64,000 nucleotides of DNA from Acer yangbiense (Eukaryota; Streptophyta; Magnoliopsida; Sapindales; Sapindaceae), in assembly GCA_008009225.1 (NCBI GenBank), contig CM017761.1:71862694-71926693 (forward strand). The letters are read 5' to 3'. A program made the translations under genes and the position numbers. Position 1 is the stretch's first letter. The number at the start of each line of letters is the position of its first letter. Below, piece after piece: positions 22,807-35,379 of the stretch. The notes beneath the pieces were generated by a model. The model searched no databases, was not told the DNA's origin, and saw nothing but the letters and a program-made list of their open reading frames with translations.

Positions 22807-23440
22807 CTTCTCAGTTGCTTGGTCTGAGGCTATGTTGTACTGACACGGACACGGACACGGACATAGACACGGGGACACAGTAAATCTCCAAACACTAGGA
22901 CACGGACACGGCAATTAAAATAATATATTTTTTATATTTAAATAATAATAATATATAAAAAGATGATTCAAAAAAACACAAGCAACAAGTTTATAGAATT
23001 TAATGACATTAAAACCAAACATAAACATTGTCACATATTATATATTCCAAAATCCAAATGAAACATAAAAAAAATCATAAAACATGTTCTTCAATCGTAG
23101 TTCACTTGATTAACATTGTCACTATTAATCAGACTTTTAGTGTTTTTTTGATTTGTTCACTTGATTAACATCATAAAACATATTTTTTTTTACTTTTAGT
23201 GTCACTACTAATAAAACAAGGTTTTTTTGCCACCGACGAGTGTCCGACACGCACCCCAGCTTAATTTTGGAGTGTCCGTGCTTCACAGACTCTGAGGAAC
23301 CAGTATCTGTCAACTTAATAATAGTGAGTCGACTCGGTCACTTCCCAAGTTGACTCGTCAACTCAGTGAGTCATTTATTATTCACTTTATGGGCCCCAAT
23401 GGCTTGAATTCGATTGGGCTCTGCCATTGTCAGCAAGTTG
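22807..23440. repeat. Copy A-specific repeat DNA with an acacgg tandem run
   Basis: At 22844-22912 there are repeated acacgg units. Near 23240-23290 the inverse motif appears (gagtgtccgacacg, ggagtgtccgtgcttcac), suggesting the two ends of a small DNA transposon. TIR limits and TSD could not be fixed. At 23327-23424 a partial copy of 21074-21225 recurs (gagtcgactcggtcacttcc, then ttatgggcccc). No gene is seen. Confidence 0.4.
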
Positions 23441-23759
23441 GAAAAAAAATCCATTATACTTGATAGTGGAAACCATCATTAGTTGTTATGAACAGCATAA
23501 AGCATTACAAATTACAACAGGCGACTGAAGTTGGTTCATGCACAAGATGATATTACAATTTACAAGTCTTGGTGGGGCTTGGAGTCTATGTTGGTGTCAA
23601 ATCCTGATAATTGTCGAGAAGTCCAAATCACAAATCCTGTTATGTCATAGTAGCTTTGAAGATATATAGCCCACTTTTATGGATCACAAATCGGTTTCCA
23701 ACTACAAATTGGCTCCTAACATAAACACCAAACAGTGACTCCTCTTGATCAGTTTCCTC

Positions 23760-23767
23760 TATAAATT
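23760..23767 (+). promoter_or_regulatory. TATA box of the intact RLK gene
   Basis: tataaatt lies 65 bp upstream of the ATG at 23825, which allows a leader of about 30 bases. Confidence 0.6.
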
Positions 23768-23824
23768 AAAACCCCTCTCACCAGCTTGAAATACGCATTC
23801 GCTCAAAATCAAAGCCTTGCAAAA

Positions 23825-26800
23825 ATGCTTAGTTCCATTAGCTACCCTACCATTCTTCCATGGTGCTTCAACTTGTTGCTCATCTATAGCTTTTCTACCC
23901 TCTCCACTGCCTTGTTAATCAACACAAATGAGACAGATCGCCTTGCATTACTTGCCATTAAGGCACAACTTCATGATCCATTAGGAGTCACGAGCTCATG
24001 GAACAATTATGTACCTTTCTGTCTTTGGACAGGTGTTTCATGTGGTCGTCGGCACCAAAGGGTCACTAAATTGGATCTAAGAAACCAAAGCATAGCAGGT
24101 CACTTATCTCCTTTTATAGGGAACCTCAGCTTTCTCAGGTCAATCATTCTCGTAGACAACATGTTCAATGGTGAAATTCCCCATGAAGTTGGTCGTTTGT
24201 ACAGGCTTGAAACTCTAGCACTGACCAATAATTCGTTTTCAGGTAATATTCCAGCCAATTTATCCCATTGCTCTAGTCTCATCAACTTTTATGCCGAGGG
24301 AAACAACCTTACGGGTGAAATCCCTTATGATATTGGCAACTTGTTGAAGCTTGAGGAATTTTATATTGGAGCAAATCATCTAACAGGACAAATCCCAGCT
24401 TCAATTGTGAATCTTTCAGCTTTGCAAATATTTAATTTGCTAGATAATGGCTTAGGGGGGAGAATTCCTGACATGCTAGGCCAACTAAGACGGTTAACGG
24501 GTGTCGGTTTAGCTGACAATAACTTCTTTGGTATGGTTCCTGCTTCAATTTATAACATCTCTTCTCTTGAGCTTCTCTATCTTGGATTCAATAGACTTAA
24601 TGGAAGTTTACCACCTAACCTGGGCTTTACTCTTCCAAACCTGAAACAGTTTGTTGTTGCTAACAATGATTTTACAGGTTCTCTTCCGGATTCTATATCC
24701 AATTCTTCAAATCTTGAAATTTTTGACATCAGTACAAATAATTTCAAAGGTAAAGTGTCGATTGATTTTAGTGGCCTTAATAATCTATATTGGATTAATA
24801 TGGGTACAAATAATTTAGGAATGGGGACAGCCAATGACCTTGGATTTGTCACCTCTCTAATAAACTGTAGCAAATTGGAAGTGCTTGGTTTAAATAAGAA
24901 TCAATTTGGAGGGGTGCTGCCATATTCTGTAGCCAACCTATCAACAACAATAAACCAAATAATGATAGGATCAAATCGAATATCAGGGACCATACCTCCT
25001 GGAATTGGAAATCTTGTCAATTTAACTGCGATTGCTTTGGAGAATAACCGTTTATTGGGCACTATTCCTCATGCTATTGGCGAGCTTAAGAGGTTACAAC
25101 TACTGTACTTGAATGCAAATGAATTACAAGGGAGCATTCCTAGCTCTCTGGGTAATTTGAGTCTACTGACCACACTTTCGTTGTATTCCAACAATTTGCA
25201 AGGCAATATACCCCTCTCACTTGGAAATTGTCAGAATCTGATAAACTTGCTTCTCTACAGTAATAAGCTCACTGGTACTGTGCCTCGGCAAATTCTTGGA
25301 ATAACAACCCTCTCTATTGCCTTAGACATATCAGATAACCTTCTCAGTGGCCTTTTTCCTTTAGAAGTAGGTAACTTGAAGAATCTTGTTGAATTGAATA
25401 TTTCCAACAACATGTTTTCTGGTGAGATTCCTTTTACTCTTGGTGGTTGCTCAAGTTTGGAATCTCTAAACCTACACGGCAATTCTTTTCGTGGAAGCAT
25501 TCCTCCTGCTTTCAGTTCTTTGAAAAGCATGAAAGAACTAGATCTCTCTTCCAACAATTTGTCTGGTCGAATTCCAGAATTTCTTGAGAAGCTATCGTTT
25601 TTGGAATCCTTAAACCTGTCTTACAATGAATTTGAGGGAGATGTGCCTACCAAAGGAGTTTTCAACAATACAAGGAAATTCTCACTCATTGGGAATAAAA
25701 GGTTTTGTGGGGGCATAGCTGAATTGCATTTGCCATTATGCCACTCCAAAGGATCAAAGAAATCAGAAATCCCTTTTCTCAGAGTTGTAATTCCTGTGAT
25801 TTCTGTAGTCTTGATCTTATCATCAGTAGCAGGTTTCTTCGTTGTTCTTGCTCGAAGAAGGAAATTCGCCAATCAAACGTCAAGGATGTTGCACATGGAC
25901 AAACAGTTTCCCATGGTTTCTTATGCAGAGCTCAGCAAGGCAACTAATGAATTTTCGCCATCCAACATGATTGGTCAGGGAAGATATGGCTCTGTGTACA
26001 AAGGAATTTTAGCTGATGATAGAATGCCGGTTGCGGTCAAGGTGATTAACCTGCAGCAAAAAGGGGCTTCAAAGAGTTTTATGGCGGAATGTGAAGCATT
26101 ACGAAATATTCGTCATCGAAATCTCATCAAAATCATCACCCTTTGCTCAAGCATAGATTTTAAGATGGATGATTTCAAAGCTCTAGTTTGCGAATACATG
26201 CAAAATGGAAGTTTAGAAGAGTGGCTGCACCAAAGCAAAGATCAAGTCAACAAAGTGAGCAATTTGAGTTTGATTCAAAGACTCAATATTGCTATTGATG
26301 TGGCTTCTGCAATAGAATATCTTCATCATCATTGCCAACCACCAATTGTTCATGGTGATCTAAAGCCAAGCAATGTTTTGCTTGATCATGACATGGTTGC
26401 ACATGTGGGTGATTTTGGGCTTGCGAAATTTCTTTCAGTTGAACCACTTTGTGCTGCATCTGGAACTCAATCAAGCTCAATTGGGATAAAAGGAACCATC
26501 GGTTACGTTGCCCCAGGTAACTCTTCTATGTTTCATATTTTGATATGTATAATTAATATTGAATTAATTAATATTAATATCTAATTTTATAAATCAACAT
26601 GTTTTTCAGAGTATGGTATGGGCAGTCAAGTGTCCATGCCAGGAGATGTGTATAGCTTTGGAATTTTCTTGTTGGAGATGTTCATGGGAAAGTGTCCTAC
26701 AGATATCATGTTTAACAATGAACTAACTCTCCATGATTTTGCCAAGACGTCTCTACCGGAAAGTGTGATGGAGATTGCTGAACCTTCACTGTTGCTGGAA

Positions 26801-27031
26801 GTAACAACTGGCAACAATGATGTTGAAAATTTTGAGAGACTACATGGAGAAGGAAGAGTCAGAATTGAGGATTGCTTGGTTGGTTCACTAAGAATTGGAG
26901 TTCTCTGCTCAATGGAGTCTCCAGCTGATCGAATGGAGATGACGGATGTTGTGGCAAAATTATGTGCAATCAGGGAAAAGTTTCTCAGCAGGAGGATAAG
27001 AGATGTTAGGCCAAATTCTCAATTTACCTGA
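23825..27031 (+). CDS. LRR receptor-like serine/threonine kinase, class XII, non-RD (intact)
   Basis: Two exons, 23825-26516 and 26610-27031, give about 1037 aa; the intron has ccag|gtaac and tttttcag|ag borders. It resembles At3g47570/EFR/Xa21-type plasma-membrane receptors, many of which sense microbial or peptide ligands; the ligand here is unknown. The start is the ATG after a TATA box. Upstream codons in frame back to 23786 lack another ATG. Order: signal peptide (MLSSISYPTILPWCF), LRR N-cap (NETDRLALLAIKAQLHDPLG, WTGVSC), about 20 LRRs, membrane segment near 652-675 (VVIPVISVVLILSSVAGFF), kinase with GQGRYGSVYKG near 716, VAVKV lysine near 738, HGDLKPSN near 842, DFG near 862. Gly in HGD instead of Arg marks a non-RD kinase. 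The C-terminal exon carries EYG...GDVYSFGI. No lesion was seen. It is the only intact member of the cluster in this window. Confidence 0.92.
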
Positions 27032-29785
27032 GCCTAACTGCCATAATGTGGCCTTTACTTGCTGTAGGCCTATGCTTGTTTGGTTTTTTCATTTCAGCTT
27101 TTCAGTAATTCGTTTTTGTGCTTCTTTTGTTAAGCATATATCTATTGTCTACTGTATTTGTGGTATGAATTTTGTAACACTAGTATTTGTATTTTACTAA
27201 AAATGTAACAAACCGTCTCTAAGGTATTGCAATATATACAATGTTTGTGTTTTATGAAAAAAATCAATGACTTTACTTGTCAACAGTAAAAATGATTCAA
27301 CTATGCCATTGATCATCACAAATACCTTCTGAACTCTGCTTTATGGCGACATAGAGTGATTCTTCTTTATATATATGTACTTTATCCACCTACCGTAAGG
27401 TACTTGTTATTCATCAATAAAATTATAAAATGATCAAAATTTGATCACTGATGTAACCGTAATAGAAGTTATCTTAACAATTATTACTCTTTCCGTAATT
27501 TGGAACATATGTATTTTCTCCACATCCTGTCATGTGCTCAGTATTCCACAAGTTATCTTAACAATTATTACTCTTTCCATTGGGACAGAATGGCTTGTTA
27601 AGCCATGCTGACATTCTACAAAAATTTCCAGGCCCGTTTGTTATCTTAACAATTTTCATTTCTTATAACATTTTTCATATTGGATGAAGGGAAACATTTT
27701 TCAGATTGGAAAATGAATGACTTGTCAAATTTAATTATCAGTAAAAAATGAAATCAATTATGGCATTGATCCTCACAACCACCTTCTGAAATCTGCTTTA
27801 TCAAAGGGTAGACTTGACTTGACTTGACTTGAGTCTACCGTAGAGCCGACAATGGATTGATGATAACAACTTTCCAGAGCAGAGACCCAAAGTTCTGGGC
27901 CCATGAAAACTACATAAGAAAGAACCACTGAGTTTGGTAAGTAGAGAAAGCTGCCAAGAAGACTGAAGTTGATTCAGGCACTTCATATTACAAATCTTGG
28001 GACTTGGTTCACTTGGAGTCCATTGATTGTAGATTCAACAAAGACTTTAGAAGTCTATGTTGGTGGCATAGAGTGTGGATACAACAAAGACTTTAGAAGT
28101 CTATGTTGGTGATTGGCTCAATCCATATTGCAATGCTTCTTGGAGACTATTTCTGAAATGATTATGAATAATTAATTAAACAAGATTATTGATTAGTTCT
28201 TCAACAATCAAGGGATTTGTTTTGTTGTTTTCTTTCTTGTTTAGTTCTTCAATAATTAATTAAACAAGAATTGTGGGGAAGCAGAGAGAGATAATGCCAG
28301 ATTACTTTATATGAATTGTGGAAAACATGGTGTGAATATAGCTTTGGAATTTTTGTATAATGAAACAAGATTGATTAGATCATCAACTGTATAATGAAAG
28401 ACCAAAATTATCAAAAAGATTTCTTCCCAGGGAGCTAGTGTCCAGTGGGGTAATTGATGGGTAATTTTTCCTAAGCAGAGATACGAAGTTATGGACCCAC
28501 GAAAATGGTATGGAGAGCCTTGGAATTCTACCAAAAGGAAAACAGTGTTGTTGACTACCAACTTAAACTCCAAACAATCCTGTAATAATATTATTGATTA
28601 CTCTAATGATGTTAATTAAAATTGAAAATCAGAGATACAAAGTTATGATAATAATATTATGGACCCATGAAAGCTGCAGAACAAACTGGCATGATATGAT
28701 AATAATATTTTTGATTACTTTAATGATGTTAATTAAAATTGAAGATCAAGTCATTTTCTTTAACAAATGAATATGGTGGAGCTCAATTATTATAATTAAA
28801 AACTGATTAGAATTGTGGGGACGCGGAGAGAGATAATGGTGTGAAGAACCTTGAAATTTTTCTAAAAACTGAAACCTGCTTTATCAAAGGGTAGACTTGA
28901 CTTCACTTGTGTGTGTGGTGGAACTAGCCATGAAAGCTGCAGAACAAATTGGTATGATATGATAATAATATTATTGATTACTCTAATGATGTTAGTCATT
29001 TTGTTTAACAAATGAATATGGTGCAGCTCAATTATTATAATTACAAACTGATTTGAATTGTGGGGACGCAGAGAGAGAGAGAGAGAGATAATGCCAGATT
29101 ACTTTATACGAAGAGCCTTGGAATTTTTCTAAAAGGCAAACAGGGTTGTTGACTACAAACATAAACACCAAACATTCCAGTAGTGTTCAAGTCTTGGTGG
29201 GGCTTGGAGAAAATTGAATGAACAATTGAGTTTGGAAAGTAGAGAAAGATGCCAAGGAGACTGAAGTGTGTTCAAGTCTTGGTGGGGCTTGGAGTCCATT
29301 GATTGTGGTCACAGATACAACAAAGACTTTAGAAGTGTAGGTTGGTGACATAGAGTGATTGGCTGACAATGTCCAGAAGACCAAAGTTGGTTCAGACACA
29401 ACATGATATTACAAGTCTGGAGATGTTCAAGTCATTTCGTTTAACAAATGATGAATATGGTGCTGCTCAATTATTATAATTAAAAACTGATTTGATTAGC
29501 AGTGATTTGATACTAGAATTACATCCGGATACTGTGAAACAATATGTACATTAACTGTACTAGATTATATTACATTATGCTCATTCTCTCATTAATTAAC
29601 ACAGACACTGCTAATTAATTTGCTGAATTTTCAGGAATGCAGGGCTGCCTTGAATACTTTGGCATTATGTTATAAGTTTGGGGACGCACAGAGAGATAAT
29701 GCCAGAGAGATAATGCGCATTGTGGAAAAATGGGAGAGCCTTGGAATTCTACCAAGAGACAAACAGTGTTGACCATTAACATAAA
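27032..29785. other. Intergenic DNA made of repeated RLK-upstream modules
   Basis: No gene was found. Modules recur: gaattgtgggga..gcagagagagataatgcc at about 28268, 28811, 29056 and 29680, and cataaactccaaacaatcctg-type segments at 28558 and near 28600-28750. The same modules occur at 36033-36480, and similar phrases precede RLK start codons (about 23710 and 35310). The block is best read as duplicated and decayed RLK promoter/leader DNA left by repeated unequal exchange. A gacttgacttgacttg run lies near 27817. Confidence 0.55.
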
Positions 29786-29790
29786 CAAAG

Positions 29791-30157
29791 TGTTGAAAAT
29801 TAAACTTGAACTTTGGTCAGCCAACCTACAGCAGCTTCCCACCGAATTCTAGAAGCCACCATTGTTGACTCCTTGCTGCCACCGTCCAGAAATTTCTTCT
29901 GTCATCTCCCAGCTGCCTCCTCCCAACTGCCATCTCCCAACTGAAGTTTGAAATTGCTGTTTTTGCATTAATTGTAGCTCATCCTATCTCCCTATATAAA
30001 GGGACTCAGATTGTGATTGTAAGCAAGTGAAGTGAAGTGGAGTGGTGTAAGAAATCTAGAGTGAAATAAAATTTTAAAGCTTCTCCTTCGTTTGAGTGTT
30101 CGAATTTCTTACAGAGGTGAACCACAAGTGACCTCAACAATTGCCATTCCACCAACA
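29791..30157 (+). repeat. 5' LTR, copia 3
   Basis: A 367-bp LTR, TGTTGAAAATT...CCAACA, with TATA element tatataaa near 29993-30000. Confidence 0.93.
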
Positions 30158-30810
30158 GTGGTATCAGAGCCCAGGAGAGCCAGAAATTCGAAGAACAGAG
30201 GGAAAAACCAAATTTGCCCAGAATTCAAAGTGCTCACAATAGAATTTTGAGTACACCAGAGTGTTTTAATCGTTGCAAGGAGTGCACCGGTGAAAATTGC
30301 ACCCAAATCGGAGCATCAGAGAGGCCGCACGCACCTGAAGTTGGAGAGTTCAGTCACGCGTCGCCCATGCGCAGCCAGTCCTCCGGCACGTCACTACCAC
30401 GCGCCAGTCATCTTCCTCGCCCGAATTGCAGGATCCGACCCGACGTCCGACCCGGTTATCCGATACTGGTCCGACCCGAAGTCCGACCCGTAAGCCCGGT
30501 CCGACCCGAAGATCTGACCCCGTTACCCCTGTCCAAGATCCGACCCGGATCCGATCCGCCAACCCAGTCCGTCATCCTGACGTCAGTAACGCCGTTATAA
30601 CGACTGGAATATTCCGTCAGGTAAAAGAATATTCTGTTATCTCTGTTGACTTTTGCCAAAAGTTTGACTGCCTGTTTCGGACTCTTCCGAACTCGTTTTT
30701 CGACAAACTCAGACTGGTTTCCAAGGTTTTGGACCATTCTGGACACAACCGTCCACTCCGTTTTTGCAAATTCAGACTCCAGATCAGTTTTCTAAGCACT
30801 TCAAGTCTCG

Positions 30811-33800
30811 ATGGCCAACGGAAATACGCAAGTTATCATCCCGAAGCTCACCAAAGACAACTACGACAATTGGTGCATACAAATGAGAGCTCTACTAGGC
30901 TCTCAAGATGTGATGGACATTGTGGAAGATGGATACACAGAACCCGCATCCAAAAAAGCTGAAGGAACCTTGACAGAAGCTCAGACAACAACTCTCAAAG
31001 CAGATCGAAAGAGGGATTGTAAAGTAAAGTCCATAATCTATCAAGGACTAGACGAAGCCACGTTCGAGATCATAGCATCGTCTAAGTCATCGAAAGAAGT
31101 CTGGGACACCCTTCAGAAGACCTACAAAGGTGCTGACAAAGTGAAAAGGATCCGTCTTCAAACTCTACGAGGTGAGTTTGAATCTCTACGAATGAAATCT
31201 AATGAATCCATTGCTGAATTCTATACACGAGTTATGATTGTTGCGAATCAGCTAAGAAGAAATGGAGAAACTCTCGTAGACATGAGAATTTCAGAGAAAA
31301 TTTTGCGATCATTAGATCCAAAATTTGACTTCATAGTTGTGGCACTAGAAGAAACAAAAGATCTGGAGACGATGTCAGTTGAAGAACTAGTGGGTTCATT
31401 GCAAGCCCATGAGCAGAAAGTCAGTAGAAGAAGTGATGACAGAGTGTTAGAGCAAGCTCTTCAGTCAAAGCCCTCCATCAATGAAAAAAGATACGAGCAA
31501 GGGGGGACCTCACAACAAGGAAGAGAACGAGGTAGGGGATCCCGTGGAAGAGGTTCTGGAAATGCAGAAACTAGAGGTAGAGGCAAATGAGGAAGAGATG
31601 CAAATAGAGGAGGACGTGGACAACAGACCTATGTCTCACGAGGAAGAGGACAAGGAAGAAGAGGCGGGTACAACAACCGTCCGAACGTTGACAAAAGAAA
31701 TGTCCAATGCTATAACTGCCACAAATATGGCCACTATAGCAACGAGTGTAGAGGTAAGCCAAATGAAGTAAATGAAAGTTCTAACTTTGCAGAGAAAGAG
31801 CAGGTTGAAGGAGAATCGTTGATGTTGATGGCACACAACTCAACCTATCAAAATCAAGATGTTTGGTTTCTTGATTCTGGAGCCAGCAATCATATGACTG
31901 GCAAAAAAGATTTGTTCACTGAACTTGATGAGAAAGTTCAAGGAGAAATTTCATTTGGTGACCTCTCTAAAATCTCTGTCCAAGGAAGAGGAGATGTCAT
32001 GATCAAGCAGAAGAATGGAGATCATGCTTTTATCTCCAATGTTTATTATGTTCCAGACATGAAGACAAACATCCTAAGTCTCGGGCAACTCCTGGAGAAA
32101 GGCTATCAAATTAGCCTTCAAAACATGCAACTGACCATTACAGATGCACGAGGAAAGCTGATTACTCGAGTCCAGATGACGAAGAACAGGATGTTTCCTC
32201 TCGCAATCCATCATGATACGCCAAGGTGTTTGACAGCCATCATCAATGACAAAGACTGGTTGTGGCATCTCAGGTATGGGCATCTCAATTTTGAAAGTTT
32301 AAAGTAACTGGGAAGTAAGAAGATGGTGAAAGGATTGCCAAACATACATCACCCAAATGAGATGTGTGAAAGCTGTGTTCTCAGTAAACAACACAGAAAT
32401 AGCTTCGGAAAGGAGGCAAATTAGAAAGCAACCATGCCACTTGAGCTCGTTCACACAGATGTGTGTGGTCCATTGACGCCGGTATCAAATGGATAGAATC
32501 AATACTTCATCACTTTCATTGATGACTACAGCAGGAAGACTTGGGTATATTTCCTCAAAAAGAAGTCTGAAGTATTTGGTTACTTCAAAGAGTTCAAGAC
32601 GCTTGTGGAGAAGCAAAGTGGCTACTACATCAAAACATTGAGATCAGATCAAGGTGGAGAATACACTGCAGGTGCTTTCCAGGAATTCCTTAAGCAACAA
32701 GGAATCAGACATCAGTTTACACCAGCTTATACTCCTCAGTTAAACGGTGTAGCTGAAAGGAAGAATCGGACAATCCTTAACATGGTCAGAAGCATGTTAA
32801 AGGATAAAAACATGCCAAAAAGTTTTTGGGCTGAAGCAGTATTGTGTGCAGTATATCTACTAAACAGATGTCCTACGAAGAGTCTTGATACAAAGACACC
32901 GCAAGAAGCATGGAGCAGTCACAAACCAAGTGTGAGCCACCTTAGAGTTTTTGGCTCCATTGCCTACATCAAGGTCCCAGAAGCAAGAAGAACCAAGCTT
33001 GAAGATAAAGGAGAAAAGTGTATCCTGGTTGGATACGGTGACAGAACTATGGGTTACCGGCTATACAACCCCATCACCAAGAAAGTGATCTTCAGCAGAG
33101 ATGTCATTTTTGAAGAAAATGAATCCTGGAATTGGGATCAGACCAAAGCTTCCAGAAGTGCCGAGTTGATATCTGAAGAAGAGACAAGAGAAGTGGCTAC
33201 AGAGCCACAAATACCCAGAGATCAGCAGACTCCTCAACGTGGTTCCTCTTCACCACAAAGGTATGATGCTCCATTACTAATTGAACGTGATTTCTCAGAT
33301 ATGATGCCTAGAGGGACACGTAGCTTAGAAGATCTGTATGAAAATACAGAACAGGTGGAAGAAGATATTACTCTGTATTGTCTATTGATGACAAGTGATC
33401 CAGTTAGCTTTGAAGAGGCTAACCATGAAGAAAAATGGAGAAGCGCAATGGATGAAGAGATTCGATCCATTGAAAAGAACAAGACATGGGAGTTGACTAA
33501 TCTCCCAAAAGGCCGAAAAGCTATCGGAGTGAAATGGGTCTACAAGACCAAAAGAAATGCAAAAGGAGAAGTCCAGAGATACAAGGCAAGACTTGTAGCA
33601 AAAGGCTATAAACAAAAGGAAGGAGTTGATTATGGAGAAGTCTTTGCCCCGGTTGCCAAACTAGAGACCATTAGATTGCTAATATCATTGGCAGCCCAGA
33701 AAAGTTGGAAAATTTACCAACTTGATGTAAAGTCAGCATTCCTAAATGGCTTTCTTGAAGAAGAAATCTATGTGGAACAGCCACCTGGATATGTGAAGAA

Positions 33801-34957
33801 AGGCAGAGAAGATAAAGTATGCAGACTGAAGAAAGCCTTATATGGTTTGTAACAAGCACCTCGTGCATGGAACATGAGGATTGATGATTACTTCCAAGAG
33901 AACGGATTTGAGAAATGTCCGTATGAGCATGCACTGTATATGAAGAAGGAGACTGATGGAAGCCTGTTATATACATGCCTGTATGTTGATGACTTGATCT
34001 TCACCGGCAACAATCCAGCCATGTTTGAAGATTTCAAGAGGAGAATGGTGAAAGAATTTGAGATGACTGACATTGGTCTGATGGCTCATTTTCTTGGTAT
34101 TGAAGTTGTGCAAAGCGAAAAAGGTATCTTCATCTCTCAGAGTATCTATGCAAAAGAAATTCTGAAAAGATTTGGTATGGAAAAATGTAATCCTGTCACA
34201 ACTCCAGTGGAAACAGGATTAGAGTTAAGAAAGAATGAGAGGGGAGATGTTGATCCAACCTATTTCAAGAGCTTGGTTGGAAGCCTGAGATACTTGACGT
34301 GTACCAGGCCAGATATACTCTACGGAGTTGGACTAGTCAGCAGATACATGGAGACTCTTGACCAATCTCATCTGAATGCAGCAAAGAGGATACTCCGTTA
34401 CATAAAAGGTACTATTAATGATGGTATTTTATATACCAAATGTGAAGATTGCAGGTTGATTGGCTATTCAGATAGTGATTGGGGAAGAGATCTGGATGAA
34501 CGTAAAAGTACGACAGGTTTTACGTTTTTTTATGGGAGATACAGCGTTCACATGGTCATCCAAGAAGCAAGCCATTGTGACATTGTCATCATGTGAAGCT
34601 GAGTACGTTGCTGCCTGCTCAGCTGTTTGTCATGGTATCTGGATCAGGAATGTGTTACAATACTTGGGATTTCCACAAGTTAATCCCACAGAGGTCTATA
34701 TCGACAATCGGTCAGCGATTGCACTAGCAAAGAATCCAGTATTCCATGAAAGGAGCAAACATATTGATACGCGGTATCATTTCATCAGAGAGCATGTGAA
34801 GAATAAAGAGGTGGAACTAGTCTCCTGCAGGACATATGATCAAGCTGCTGATATTTTCACCAAGCCGCTCAAACACGATGTGTTTTCAAGATTAAAGACA
34901 ATGCTTGGTATGACGAAACACGGAGAGTCAAGTTTAAGGGGGGATGTTGAAAATTAA
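30811..34957 (+). pseudogene. gag-pol of copia 3, multiply interrupted
   Basis: gag starts at 30811 (MANGNTQVIIPKLTKDNYDN, UBN2 type). In-frame TGA at 31588-31590 precedes the zinc knuckle (CYNCHKYGHYSNEC, about 31710) and protease motif (WFLDSGASNHMT, about 31861). Further in-frame stops are at 32305-32307 (TAA), 32422-32424 (TAG) and 32494-32496 (TAG), in the pre-integrase and integrase part. The frame is then open 32605-33852 (SDQGGEY, NGVAERKNR, start of RT), with TAA at 33850-33852 after ALYGL. RT continues from 33853 (YVDDLIFTGNN), and a frame change near 34530-34550 leads to the RNase H end (SSCEAEY, ADIFTKPL) at 34957. It cannot make a polyprotein; movement would need proteins in trans. 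Confidence 0.9.
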
Positions 34958-35311
34958 ACTTGAACTCTGGTCAGCCAACCTACAGCAGCTTCCCACCGAA
35001 TTCTAGAAGCCACCATTGTTGACTCCTTGCTGCCACCGTCCAGAAATTTCTTCTGTCATCTCCCAGCTGCCTCCTCCCAACTGCCATCTCCCAACTGAAG
35101 TTTGAAATTGCTATTTTTGCATTAATTGTAGCTCATCTTATCTCCCTATATAAAGGGACTCAGATTGTGATTGTAAGCAAGTGAAGTGAAGTGGAGTGGT
35201 GTAAGAAATCTAGAGTGAAATAAAATTTTAAAGCTTCTCCTTCGTTTGAGTGTTCGAATTTCTTACAGAGGTGCACCACAAGTGACCTCAACAATTGCCA
35301 TTCCACCAACA
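34945..35311 (+). repeat. 3' LTR, copia 3
   Basis: A 367-bp LTR with about 4 differences from 29791-30157. Confidence 0.93.
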
Positions 35312-35379
35312 CAAAGTTCCCTCAAACCAGCTTGAAATATGCATTCAAATTGCGAGCACAAAATCAAAGCCCTGCAAAC

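Larger units (their letters stand above)
29791..35311 (+). mobile_element. Full-length Ty1/copia retrotransposon 3, 367-bp LTRs, TSD caaag
   Basis: The LTRs 29791-30157 and 34945-35311 differ at about 4 of 367 sites. tggtatcagagc is at 30159-30170. A purine run aaggggggga precedes the 3' LTR. Target duplication caaag is at 29786-29790 and 35312-35316. It inserted 68 bp upstream of the ATG of an RLK pseudogene (35380), separating it from its promoter. Confidence 0.96.

Noticed and set aside
22844..22912. acacgg tandem run as a CRISPR or telomere-like array
   Set aside because: Units are short and irregular without spacers, and do not match the plant telomere repeat.
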